Shown: positions 1 to 6,123, numbered from the stretch's first letter. The stretch is DNA of 6,123 nucleotides from an uncultured Carnobacteriaceae bacterium (GCA_938039195.1 CALHVK010000133.1:1-6123), one strand, 5' to 3'. Notes: generated by a model from the letters alone, not told the origin. A program made the numbers and translations.

Positions 1-116
1 AAATACAAACCTTAGACAATGGACGTAAAGTCTCTAAATTAGATATATCCGTGTTACTAGAGAATTCTGTTGTTGCTAAGGCGATTATGTCAAATCAATT
101 AATGGAAAGAAACTAA
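1..116 (+). CDS. C-terminal end of a YtoI/SpxR-like (DRTGG-CBS-hot-dog) protein, 5' truncated
   Basis: Only the last 37 codons are in the window (codons begin at position 3; stop TAA at 114-116). The peptide contains GRKVSKLDISVLLE followed by VVAKAIMSNQLMERN. This resembles the end of the hot-dog (MaoC/thioesterase-like) domain in DRTGG/CBS/hot-dog proteins, where a GR(K/R)-x-x-K-(L/V)-D strand is followed by an (V)AKA-(M/I)-(M/I)-x-x-Q strand. Members include Bacillus YtoI and the streptococcal regulator SpxR. In Firmicutes such genes are often found close to nrnA, which fits the next gene. The stop codon lies only 2 bases before the ATG at 119, so the two genes are probably cotranscribed and perhaps translationally coupled. 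The assignment rests on a short tail plus context; another hot-dog protein is possible. The role of this family, likely ligand-sensing regulation, is known only in outline. Confidence 0.6.
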   Translation, partial: IQTLDNGRKVSKLDISVLLENSVVAKAIMSNQLMERN

Positions 117-118
117 GA

Positions 119-1081
119 ATGAATTACAAAGAATTATTAAAAGAAATGATCACAGAGATTGAAAAAGCCGATTCAATTGTGATTTTAAGACATAGAAAAC
201 CAGCCCCAGATGCTTTGGGGTCTCAGATAGGACTTAGTAAGTTGATTAAAGGATCTTACCCTGAAAAGGCTGTATATGTTATTGGAGATATGCCCGAAAA
301 CTTGAAGTATATCGGTGATATGGATGAAATCACTCAAAAGGTGTTCGATAACTCTCTTGTTATTGTTGCCGATTGTTCTACACCGAGACTTATCAATTGT
401 CCATTTGAAGTGAATGTTGATGAGGTAATTAAGATTGATCACCATCCAAATGTGACACCGTACGGAAAGATTTGTTATGTAGATACAACTGCAGCCAGTG
501 CCAGTGAAATCATTGCAGAGTTTGCTTTTGACGAAGCAACTCCATTTCAAATGAATAAGTCAGCAGCTAACGTGATTTACGCAGGAATCATCGGGGATAC
601 CGGTCGATTCTTATATCCGTCAACCACTTCGAAAACTTTTGCACTTGTATCAAAATTGATACAACACGATGTAGATTTGGCTGGAATTGCGGATAAAATG
701 ATTACAAAACCGCTGAATGTGAATCGAATGACAGGGTTTATATACGAACATCTAGAAGTATCTCCTGAAGGGATGGCGAGTGTAGTTTTAACAAAAGAAG
801 TGCTTGAACGTTTCCAAGCTACTGACCAATTAGCTTCACTTGTAGTTTCAGTTCCTGGAACGGTTGAAGGGATTCTGGCGTGGAGTATGTATGTGGAACA
901 AGAGGATGGTACCTTTAGAGTTCATTTGCGTTCAAAAGGGCCAACCGTGAATCATATTGCGCAAGCTTTTGGCGGTGGAGGACATACGTTAGCGTGTGGC
1001 ATTCCTTCTGTTACGAAGAGTCAAATATTAGAAGTGGATGCTGAGTTAAAAGAGGCAGTGAAAGCCTTTAAGAAAAATTGA
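119..1081 (+). CDS. NrnA-type DHH/DHHA1 phosphoesterase, copy 1, with altered motif I
   Basis: This 320-residue protein has the length and architecture of the cytoplasmic NrnA family. Characterised members degrade nanoRNA (2-5 nt RNA) and dephosphorylate pAp, and some relatives hydrolyse pApA or cyclic dinucleotides. The DHH domain covers about residues 15-165: His25 in motif I, Asp85 in motif II, the DHH triad Asp107-His108-His109, and Asp160 in the GDTGRF motif. The DHHA1 domain covers about 205-315, with RSKGP (271-275) and GGGGH (285-289). Motif I reads H-R-K-P-A-P-D-A-L-G-S: Ala29 (codon GCC, 203-205) stands where the family has the first Asp of PDxDA, while Asp31 is kept. Later, LACG replaces the usual LASG. 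Loss of Asp29 should weaken one metal site, so activity may be reduced, changed or lost, although the reading frame is intact and the rest is well conserved. The start at 119 follows a modest GGAAAG at 104-109 and the upstream stop by 2 bases. No symbol is assigned because the second copy is the better NrnA candidate. Confidence 0.93.
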   Translation: MNYKELLKEMITEIEKADSIVILRHRKPAPDALGSQIGLSKLIKGSYPEKAVYVIGDMPENLKYIGDMDEITQKVFDNSLVIVADCSTPRLINCPFEVNVDEVIKIDHHPNVTPYGKICYVDTTAASASEIIAEFAFDEATPFQMNKSAANVIYAGIIGDTGRFLYPSTTSKTFALVSKLIQHDVDLAGIADKMITKPLNVNRMTGFIYEHLEVSPEGMASVVLTKEVLERFQATDQLASLVVSVPGTVEGILAWSMYVEQEDGTFRVHLRSKGPTVNHIAQAFGGGGHTLACGIPSVTKSQILEVDAELKEAVKAFKKN

Positions 1082-1106
1082 AATTACGCCCAAATAAGAG
1101 TATTAT
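1078..1106 (+). promoter_or_regulatory. Candidate sigma-A-type promoter for the second phosphoesterase gene
   Basis: The -35 candidate TTGAAA (1078-1083, 5 of 6 consensus) and the -10 candidate TATTAT (1101-1106, 5 of 6) are separated by exactly 17 bases. The -35 box overlaps the TGA stop of copy 1 (1079-1081). Transcription would start near 1113, giving a leader of about 54 bases before the ATG at 1167. No terminator is visible between the two copies, so copy 2 could also be reached by read-through. AT-rich DNA produces such matches by chance, but both boxes and the spacing are good. Confidence 0.55.
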
Positions 1107-1112
1107 AAGATG

Positions 1113-1124
1113 TTGTATTTACAA
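1113..1124. repeat. Small dyad TTGTA-TT-TACAA in the copy 2 leader
   Basis: This is a perfect 5-base inverted repeat with a 2-base centre, at the predicted transcription start of copy 2. The centre is too short for a stable full hairpin, so if functional it would be a protein-binding dyad. I do not recognise a specific regulator. Chance occurrence in AT-rich DNA is quite possible. Confidence 0.25.
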
Positions 1125-1134
1125 TAAAAATCAG

Positions 1135-1147
1135 TCCAATTATTGGA
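1135..1147. repeat. Inverted repeat TCCAAT-T-ATTGGA upstream of the copy 2 ribosome binding site
   Basis: This is a perfect 6-base inverted repeat with a single-base centre, ending 2 bases before the AAAGGA ribosome binding site (1150-1155). As RNA it could form at most a weak stem of about 4 pairs with a 5-base loop; as DNA it could be a dyad operator. Its position just before the ribosome binding site is the only reason to record it. Confidence 0.3.
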
Positions 1148-1166
1148 TGAAAGGAAATATTAAATA

Positions 1167-2129
1167 ATGAATTATACAGAGTTTTTTAAAAAGATTGATG
1201 CAGAAATTAAAAAAGCAGATTCGATTGTTATCTTGCGTCATGAATCACCAGACCCAGATGCAATTGGTTCACAAGTAGGCTTAAGAGAAATTATTCGCGC
1301 AACTTATCCAGAAAAAACAGTGTACTTATTAGGTGAAATGCCAAGTTCACTAAGTTATATTGGAGAAATGGATGAAATTACACAGGAACAATTCGATGCT
1401 GCACTGATTATTGTTTTAGACTGTGCAAATACACCACGTATTGACTGCCCATTTGAAGTAGATCCATCGAAAGTAATTAAAATCGACCACCATCCAGATA
1501 GAGATGTTTATGGTGCCATTTCATTTGTAGATACGAATTCAAGTAGTACAAGTGAAATTTTATGTCGTTTTGCATTTGGTGAAGAAAGTACTTGGAACGT
1601 CTCAAAAGAAGCAGCTAATGCATTATATGCAGGTATTGTAGGGGATACAGGTCGATTCCTTTATCCATCAACAACAGCTGTAACATTTGCAATGGTTTCT
1701 AAATTATTAGAATTCGATGTGGATATCTCTGGTATTGCATACCATATGATTACAAATCCAGTTTCAGTGAGCCGTTTAGCAGGATATATTTATCAAAACA
1801 TGGAAATTTCTGAAAATGGGGTTGCAGCAACTATTCTTACACAAAAAGATTTAGAGCACTTTGGTATTGAAGAAGAGGAAACTCATGGAGTCATCTCTCT
1901 ACCAAGTACTGTAGAAGGGATTCATTGTTGGGCGCTGTTCGTTGAACAACCAGATGGTAGTTACCGTGTAAATCTACGTTCTAAAGGCCCTATTGTGAAT
2001 GTTATTGCACAAAACCATGGTGGTGGAGGACATCCACTAGCGTCAGGTGCCATTGTTCAAACGCTTGAAGAAGTAAATGAAATAGTAGAAGAATTGAATG
2101 CATCATCAAAAGAATATTTAAGTAAATAA
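1167..2129 (+). CDS. nrnA: NrnA-type bifunctional oligoribonuclease/pAp phosphatase, copy 2, motifs intact
   Basis: This 320-residue cytoplasmic DHH/DHHA1 phosphoesterase belongs to the family that removes nucleotides from nanoRNA and converts pAp to AMP plus phosphate, completing RNA turnover and clearing a sulfur-assimilation/acyl-carrier by-product. All motif residues are visible: motif I H25-E-S-P-D29-P-D31-A-x-G-S, motif II Asp85, DHH at 107-109, GDTGRF with Asp160, and in the DHHA1 domain RSKGP near 271-275 and GGGGHPLASG at about 285-294. It aligns without gaps to copy 1, with about 172 identical positions of 320 by manual count. Identity is highest around the motifs and lowest after residue 225 and in the last 20 residues. 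The start is supported by AAAGGA at 1150-1155, 11 bases upstream, and by the shared MNY N-terminus. A promoter candidate lies at 1078-1106 and a terminator at 2134-2160. Its codons look more uniformly A/T-ending than those of copy 1. The substrate (nanoRNA, pAp, or pApA as in c-di-AMP turnover) cannot be decided from sequence. Confidence 0.95.
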   Translation: MNYTEFFKKIDAEIKKADSIVILRHESPDPDAIGSQVGLREIIRATYPEKTVYLLGEMPSSLSYIGEMDEITQEQFDAALIIVLDCANTPRIDCPFEVDPSKVIKIDHHPDRDVYGAISFVDTNSSSTSEILCRFAFGEESTWNVSKEAANALYAGIVGDTGRFLYPSTTAVTFAMVSKLLEFDVDISGIAYHMITNPVSVSRLAGYIYQNMEISENGVAATILTQKDLEHFGIEEEETHGVISLPSTVEGIHCWALFVEQPDGSYRVNLRSKGPIVNVIAQNHGGGGHPLASGAIVQTLEEVNEIVEELNASSKEYLSK

Positions 2130-2133
2130 TAGG

Positions 2134-2160
2134 AGAGAGTCGGTTAACCGGCTCTTTTTC
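2134..2160 (+). terminator. Rho-independent terminator after the phosphoesterase genes
   Basis: The arms GAGTCGG (2137-2143) and CCGGCTC (2148-2154) pair over 7 positions with one G-T wobble around a TTAA loop. The A-T pair 2136/2155 extends the stem, and a run of five T follows (2155-2159). It begins 4 bases after the stop of copy 2, so it ends that transcription unit and insulates the adhesin gene. Confidence 0.9.
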
Positions 2161-2188
2161 TTATGTTGTTAGCTCAATTGTGAATTTA

Positions 2189-2208
2189 TTTCTTTCTGAA
2201 GGAAGAAA
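2189..2208. repeat. Hairpin (TTTCTTTC / GGAAGAAA) upstream of the adhesin promoter
   Basis: Eight paired positions with one T-G wobble enclose a TGAA loop (2197-2200). There is no T tract after it on either strand, so it is not a typical terminator. The left-arm sequence TTCTTTCT (2190-2197) recurs exactly at 2220-2227, where its last base is the first base of the -35 box. The pair could be a binding site for a regulator of the surface protein gene; this is inference. Confidence 0.35.
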
Positions 2209-2226
2209 AATGGTCTTAGTTCTTTC

Positions 2227-2255
2227 TTGGTAAACTCACATCGATACAGTATAAT
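2227..2255 (+). promoter_or_regulatory. Promoter of the surface protein gene
   Basis: A perfect -10 box TATAAT (2250-2255) lies 17 bases after TTGGTA (2227-2232), which matches 4 of 6 bases of the -35 consensus. Transcription should begin near 2262, giving a leader of about 43 bases. The leader carries AAGGAG (2293-2298), 6 bases before the ATG at 2305, a near-ideal ribosome binding site. The gene is therefore transcribed independently of the upstream block. Confidence 0.75.
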
Positions 2256-2304
2256 ATATATGAATTTTTATTGAAAAATATTTTTATAGAAGAAGGAGAG
2301 CTAG

Positions 2305-2391
2305 ATGAAGAAGTTTATTCATAAATTATCAACTACATTATTAATATTCACATTATTAACGAACCAAATAGCGCCAATAGTTACTTATGCC
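2305..2391 (+). other. Signal peptide coding segment of the surface protein
   Basis: Residues 1-29 have a basic start (MKKFIHK), a hydrophobic core from Leu8 to about Leu18, and a c-region ending APIVTYA before EEV. Cleavage after Ala29 fits signal peptidase I. There is no lipobox cysteine, so the protein is not a lipoprotein. Confidence 0.85.
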
Positions 2392-5300
2392 GAGGAGGTT
2401 AATGAACCTACAACAGTAGAGGCAAGTAGTACTGAAGCACCAGTCATTGAAGCGACGGTGAGTTCAGAAACTACGACTTCCGAAGCAAACGAAGCTACGA
2501 CTGCTGGGGCTATAAGGATAAATCCACAAATCGGTCAAGTGAAAATAACTGCTACAAACTCAACGGGTAGTGATGAACAATATACAACAAAGAACCGTCA
2601 AGGGGATGTTCAATTAGATGGTTCGAAAGTGAAAGAGTCTGTAATTGGGGGATATGTTGAATTCACTTATCCAACAGAGTATATCGACATCTTTACGGTT
2701 GCAACTGGTGGGCCGGTAAAAAGTGTGGATAACTCAACGCCTGGTGTGTTGAAGGTTTACGTATCAGATATCACGCAAACGACAACTGCAAGTTTTCCTT
2801 TTACGTTTAAATTTAAAGACCGTGTAACTCCAGAAGGATTTACGTTTTCTCCAAAAATCGTATTAAAAGATAGTACTGGAAAGACATTAAAAGAAGTAAC
2901 AGATTCATTAGTTTATAAAGTAAAAGTCGATAAACAGTCATTATTTAAATATAACGGAACAAATACAACACAAGCGTATACGATTGATAATCGTGAAATT
3001 TATGGTGGGAAGGCAACTGGCGATGCCATTACAAAAGCAGCAGATGTAACTTTCCAATTTAGTTTATCAACGAACACTCCAGGTGGTGGACAAACTCAAA
3101 ACTGGGGAAACGGAAAAGCGCAGACACGTGCTGCAAAAACGATTACGATTACGGATACACTACCAACATATGAAAAAGCCGACGGAACTACAGGGACAGC
3201 TGTCTTTGATCCTGCAAAAAATCCAGGTTGGACGTTAAATGCAGATGGTACTGTTAGCAAAACCATTACGGGTGGTGACACTCTAAATGACTCAAATAGT
3301 GAAGCGGAAATTGCTCTACGTGAGGAGAGACTGGTATTAAGTTTCCCTAATGCAAAAACGAAAACAAATATTGTTAATAACGCAAAAACGGAATTGACGT
3401 TTATTCAACAAGGAGAATCCGAACCTAAATTAACAGTAAGTGATAATATTCAATTTAAATTAATTGGACAGTTGATTAGTGATGCTGCTATCCGCAAGTC
3501 GAACAATGATAGACAATCTTTAAATATTGATGCGGGTGCGCCAGATACATCTGTAGCGACATGGATTCTTGGGTTTACGAATACTTCTCCAAGTACAATT
3601 TCTGAATTAACATTAGTGGATGAAAATTTGGATGAGAGAATGTATTTCTATTCAGTAGGGTCTCCTATTGCAGATGCACCATTTGATATGGATGTGTATG
3701 GGGTAAAAGCAGATGGAACTGAAGTGAAATTAGGAAGCATTGCTAAAGGGACAAAACAATTAGTAATTGTAGACGAAGATGCCTATAATAAAGTCTCAGA
3801 TCAAGCAAAACAAATTTATGCTGGAACTTTAAAGAAAGATGCCTATCAAAAAGTAACTCGTACTTACGACAGTATAAAAATCAAGCTTCAAGATGGTAAA
3901 ACTCTTCAAGCAGGAGAGATTACATCTACATTTATCCAAACGAAATTGTTAAATCCATTTGACGAAACTGAGCGTAAAGATCCTGTTAGATACAATAATA
4001 GTATGCATGCTGAAGGTTTAGTGGATGGCTATGGAGAAGACGGAAAGTTCTCTACAAACAAGAGTACTTCATATGAAGATGTAAGAGTGAAGGAAGAAGA
4101 AATTCGTATTTCTAAGATGACTCGTTCAAATCCTACAGGTGATTTAGGAGAAGTTGTTGAATATAGTGTTACTGCAGATTTTAGTAACTTATCAGTCAAC
4201 CGTCGTGTAAATGGAGCTCAAGTGATTGATGTCTTACCTGAAGGAATTAAGTATGAAGGGTACTATATTGATAAAAAAGAGCATAGAAACATGGTGAAGG
4301 GTGAACCAAGAGTCGTTGAAAATTACAATGGCAGCGGTCGTCAAGCGGTAATATTTGAGCTAAAAGATCTTGATTTCTACAATGACAAAACGATTGGTCG
4401 TGACTTTACAGCAATTGTTTCAGCAACAATTACGAAAGAGGCAATGCCAACAGCAGTGCAAACTGCGGATGATTATAAGAAAAATACAGATAATCATGTG
4501 TTCTTAGTTGCTAAAGAATTCTCTCCATTAGCAAGTAATGTAACGTCTCAAACGATGTTAGATAATGTGTTTAAGATTAAGACACCAGACGGAAAAGTTC
4601 CTACACAAGTTGTTGGTGCAAAAGTTCCAACGATTGTAAACTTACCAACTGAAATTCGTTCTGAGAAATTTATTTCGGCAACTGATGGTAGTTGGAAACA
4701 AGAGTTAGTTCAACAAAACTATGGTCAAGACTATAAATATCAGTTACAAACGAAGAACTATAGTACGTACGATATCGAAACATTTACGTTGTATGATCGT
4801 CTTCCTTATGCAGGTGATGCGAATGGTTCTGGTTTCACTCCAGTTTTAACAAAAGCATTAGAAGTTGAAAGTAAATATACGGTTTACTATCATACTTCAA
4901 CGACATTACCAGCATCTCCATATGATGCAACGCAAGCTAGTGGATGGGTCACAGCAGATCAAGTATCTGATTTTACAAAAGTTACTGCCATCAAGATTGT
5001 ATTGAATAAGGGAGAAAAGATTGTTCCAGGAGAAATCGTAAACTTCCAAGTGGAAATGAAAACTCCAGAATACACAGATGGTGCAACAGATACATTAACA
5101 GCAACGAACGTATTCTATACAAACCGTGATGCTGAAAATCCAACAGTGTTTGGTGAAACTAATGCTGTTAAAAACCAATTGCCACAATACATTCCAGTTG
5201 CCAAAATTTGGAATGGAGAAAAAGATGCTTCTATTTCAAGTATTAAAGTGGAACTAAGTCGTGCAAGTAATCCAAATGTTGTTCTTGCAACAATGGTCTT

Positions 5301-6123
5301 AAATGATGCCAATGAGTGGAAAGGTGTCTTTAAACTGACTATTGATGGTAAAACACTTGATCCAACAGTAACGAATTACCAAGTAAAAGAAGTGATCGAT
5401 GACAACTATGGAAAAGATTACGATACTGTGATTACTGGTAAAGCTATTCAAAAAGAAGGATTTACCATCACAAACACTCGTAAGACGACAACTCACACTG
5501 TTAAAAAAGAATGGGAAGATAATGACAATAAACTCGGCTTACGTAAAGCCATTAAAGTTCAATTGAAACAAAATGGTAAAAATTACGGACAAGAAATAGA
5601 ATTGTCAGAGGCGAATAAGTGGAAACATACTTTCCAAGATTTACCTGAGTCTAAAAATGGAGTGGTCTATGAGTACACTGTTGAAGAAACGGATATTCCA
5701 GAAGGATATACTTACGAAGTAGTAACAGAAGGAATAACCTCAACTATTACGAACCGTATTCTTTCAGGAGTTAAGCAAGACCTAACATTCAAGAAGGAAT
5801 TAGAAGGTCGTGATTTAGTAGATGGAGAATTCACATTTAATCTATTAGATGAAAAGGGAAATGTTGTCCAAACGGCTCGAAATGTAGCTGATGGAACTAT
5901 TACGTTTAAAGATGTAGAGTTTGAAAAAGCTGGAACATACAAATTCACAGTTGTAGAGGTAAGTGGCGATGATGCACAAATTACTTACGATAAGAGCGTA
6001 AAAAATGTTTCTGTCGAAGTGAAACAAGAAGATAAGGAATATGTTGCGACAGTCACTTATGACGCGGATACAACGTTTAAAAACAAGTATACGGCACCTG
6101 TTGTACCAACACCTGAACCATCG
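2305..6123 (+). CDS. Large secreted multi-domain surface protein/adhesin with isopeptide-type domains, 3' truncated
   Basis: The reading frame is open from the ATG to the window edge (1273 codons, no stop). Residues 1-29 form a Sec signal peptide with predicted cleavage after T-Y-A29; there is no YSIRK motif. Residues 30-68 are rich in Ser, Thr, Glu and Ala. About 70-200 is a beta-rich region I cannot assign to a family. Four larger modules follow (about 204-390, 391-590, 598-755, 780-955), with elements such as ITDTLP, VIDVLPEG and LYDRLP typical of DUF11/fimbrial-isopeptide domains. Then come two CnaB domains (about 960-1058 and 1060-1152), an FctA-like pilin isopeptide domain (about 1156-1262), and the start of a proline-rich stretch (PVVPTPEPS). 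Such proteins are exported, self-crosslinked by Lys-Asn bonds and anchored to peptidoglycan by sortase through an LPXTG signal, which would lie beyond the window. Host or surface adhesion is the likely role; the ligand is unknown. There are no cysteines in the visible part, as is usual for isopeptide-stabilised proteins. Confidence 0.9.
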   Translation, partial: MKKFIHKLSTTLLIFTLLTNQIAPIVTYAEEVNEPTTVEASSTEAPVIEATVSSETTTSEANEATTAGAIRINPQIGQVKITATNSTGSDEQYTTKNRQGDVQLDGSKVKESVIGGYVEFTYPTEYIDIFTVATGGPVKSVDNSTPGVLKVYVSDITQTTTASFPFTFKFKDRVTPEGFTFSPKIVLKDSTGKTLKEVTDSLVYKVKVDKQSLFKYNGTNTTQAYTIDNREIYGGKATGDAITKAADVTFQFSLSTNTPGGGQTQNWGNGKAQTRAAKTITITDTLPTYEKADGTTGTAVFDPAKNPGWTLNADGTVSKTITGGDTLNDSNSEAEIALREERLVLSFPNAKTKTNIVNNAKTELTFIQQGESEPKLTVSDNIQFKLIGQLISDAAIRKSNNDRQSLNIDAGAPDTSVATWILGFTNTSPSTISELTLVDENLDERMYFYSVGSPIADAPFDMDVYGVKADGTEVKLGSIAKGTKQLVIVDEDAYNKVSDQAKQIYAGTLKKDAYQKVTRTYDSIKIKLQDGKTLQAGEITSTFIQTKLLNPFDETERKDPVRYNNSMHAEGLVDGYGEDGKFSTNKSTSYEDVRVKEEEIRISKMTRSNPTGDLGEVVEYSVTADFSNLSVNRRVNGAQVIDVLPEGIKYEGYYIDKKEHRNMVKGEPRVVENYNGSGRQAVIFELKDLDFYNDKTIGRDFTAIVSATITKEAMPTAVQTADDYKKNTDNHVFLVAKEFSPLASNVTSQTMLDNVFKIKTPDGKVPTQVVGAKVPTIVNLPTEIRSEKFISATDGSWKQELVQQNYGQDYKYQLQTKNYSTYDIETFTLYDRLPYAGDANGSGFTPVLTKALEVESKYTVYYHTSTTLPASPYDATQASGWVTADQVSDFTKVTAIKIVLNKGEKIVPGEIVNFQVEMKTPEYTDGATDTLTATNVFYTNRDAENPTVFGETNAVKNQLPQYIPVAKIWNGEKDASISSIKVELSRASNPNVVLATMVLNDANEWKGVFKLTIDGKTLDPTVTNYQVKEVIDDNYGKDYDTVITGKAIQKEGFTITNTRKTTTHTVKKEWEDNDNKLGLRKAIKVQLKQNGKNYGQEIELSEANKWKHTFQDLPESKNGVVYEYTVEETDIPEGYTYEVVTEGITSTITNRILSGVKQDLTFKKELEGRDLVDGEFTFNLLDEKGNVVQTARNVADGTITFKDVEFEKAGTYKFTVVEVSGDDAQITYDKSVKNVSVEVKQEDKEYVATVTYDADTTFKNKYTAPVVPTPEPS
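2392..2508 (+). other. Ser/Thr/Glu-rich low-complexity segment of the mature N-terminus
   Basis: Residues 30-68 consist mostly of Thr, Ser, Glu, Ala and Val, with alternating TE/SE/EA runs. They are probably disordered. Similar segments precede the folded head in many wall-anchored Firmicute adhesins. Glycosylation is possible but nothing in the window shows it. Confidence 0.6.
2914..5169 (+). other. Four tandem DUF11/fimbrial-isopeptide-like modules
   Basis: Approximate modules are residues 204-390, 391-590, 598-755 and 780-955. Three contain a (T/V/L)-x-D-x-LP turn: ITDTLP near 281-286, VIDVLPEG near 641-648 and LYDRLP near 829-834. The second has LTLVDENLDE at a comparable place. Three show a Lys near the start (K398 in IRKS, K604 in ISKM, K788 in SEKF). 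All four show an Asn late in the module (N358/359, N564/565, N730, N935). These pairs are candidates for Lys-Asn isopeptide bonds, but their geometry cannot be verified here and the module edges are rough. The modules are too diverged to be recent DNA duplications. Confidence 0.5.
5182..5478 (+). other. CnaB domain 1
   Basis: Residues about 960-1058 carry the CnaB pattern: PVAKIW with Lys967 two residues before Trp969, YQVKE with Glu1029, and a closing ITNTR with Asn1057. Lys967 and Asn1057 are the expected isopeptide partners, with Glu1029 as the catalytic acid. Confidence 0.8.
5482..5760 (+). other. CnaB domain 2
   Basis: Residues about 1060-1152 carry HTVKKEWED with Lys1068 two residues before Trp1070, YTVEE with Glu1128, PEGY at 1132-1135, and a closing TITNR with Asn1150. 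It follows CnaB domain 1 directly, and all three residues for an internal Lys-Asn bond are present. Confidence 0.85.
5770..6090 (+). other. FctA-like pilin isopeptide domain
   Basis: Residues about 1156-1262 begin LTFKKELEGR and DGEFTF, continue with AGTYKFTVVE and end TFKNKY, which is the pattern of the streptococcal pilin isopeptide linkage (FctA/Spy0128-like) domain. Likely bond residues are Lys1163 or Lys1164 and Asn1260, with Glu1218 as the acid. The proline-rich PVVPTPEPS follows, so this may be the last folded domain before the wall-spanning region, or the first of several repeats beyond the window. Confidence 0.8.

Noticed and set aside
185..550. Open frame of 121 codons on the - strand inside copy 1 of the phosphoesterase
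   Set aside because: It lies opposite a strongly conserved gene, its translation resembles no protein I know, and no convincing ribosome binding site supports it.
1082..1166. Possible terminator between the two phosphoesterase genes
   Set aside because: The inverted repeats here are short and AT-rich and no T tract follows them, so they do not form a Rho-independent terminator.
3139..3162. Short ACGATT repetition in the adhesin gene as a possible phase-variation tract
   Set aside because: The hexamer occurs only about twice and a 6-base unit would not shift the frame; it simply encodes a Thr-Ile beta strand.
3775..3855. Repeated peptide pattern DAYNKV / DAYQKV in the adhesin
   Set aside because: Only six residues recur, 20 residues apart, with no longer DNA repeat around them; this is too little to call a repeat unit.
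3096..6027. Five - strand open frames of 60-78 codons within the adhesin gene (3096-3281, 5115-5312, 5299-5496, 5712-5948, 5845-6027)
   Set aside because: All lie opposite a continuous + strand frame with clear domains. They are short, show no recognisable motif and are best explained as shadows.
1..6123. CRISPR arrays, tRNA or rRNA genes, insertion sequences, attachment sites
   Set aside because: I saw no spaced direct repeats, no RNA gene signatures, no transposase or integrase coding and no terminal inverted repeats.

Overview
The window is AT-rich, gene-dense DNA from a low-GC Gram-positive bacterium, most likely a member of Lactobacillales (Streptococcus, Enterococcus, Granulicatella or Carnobacterium-like). 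The evidence is strong Shine-Dalgarno sites, a consensus sigma-A-type promoter, NrnA-type DHH phosphoesterases behind a YtoI/SpxR-like gene, and a large secreted protein with CnaB and pilin-type isopeptide domains. The genus cannot be fixed from the sequence alone.

Region 1 (1-2160) is a housekeeping nucleotide-turnover block on the + strand. It holds the last 37 codons of an upstream gene whose C-terminus resembles the hot-dog end of DRTGG/CBS/hot-dog proteins (YtoI/SpxR type). Two tandem 320-codon paralogues of the NrnA-type DHH/DHHA1 phosphoesterase follow (119-1081 and 1167-2129). They align without gaps end to end, with about 54% identity counted by eye. The second copy has every expected metal-ligand residue. 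The first copy has Ala29 where motif I should carry its first Asp, so it may be altered or dead as an enzyme. A good promoter candidate overlaps the end of copy 1 and could drive copy 2 separately. A Rho-independent terminator closes the block at 2134-2160.

Region 2 (2161-2304) is an intergenic control region. It contains a short hairpin, a direct repeat overlapping the -35 box, and a clear promoter (TTGGTA, 17 bp, TATAAT), followed by a strong ribosome binding site.

Region 3 (2305-6123) is one uninterrupted reading frame that is still open at the window edge (1273 codons visible). It encodes a secreted, multi-domain surface protein. In order, it shows a signal peptide, a Ser/Thr/Glu-rich segment, an N-terminal beta-rich region, four large modules with DUF11/fimbrial-isopeptide-like features, two CnaB domains, one FctA-like pilin isopeptide domain, and the start of a proline-rich segment. 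This is the layout of a wall-anchored adhesin, with the sortase signal presumably beyond the window. No functional link between the phosphoesterases and the adhesin is visible; the terminator and separate promoter indicate independent transcription.
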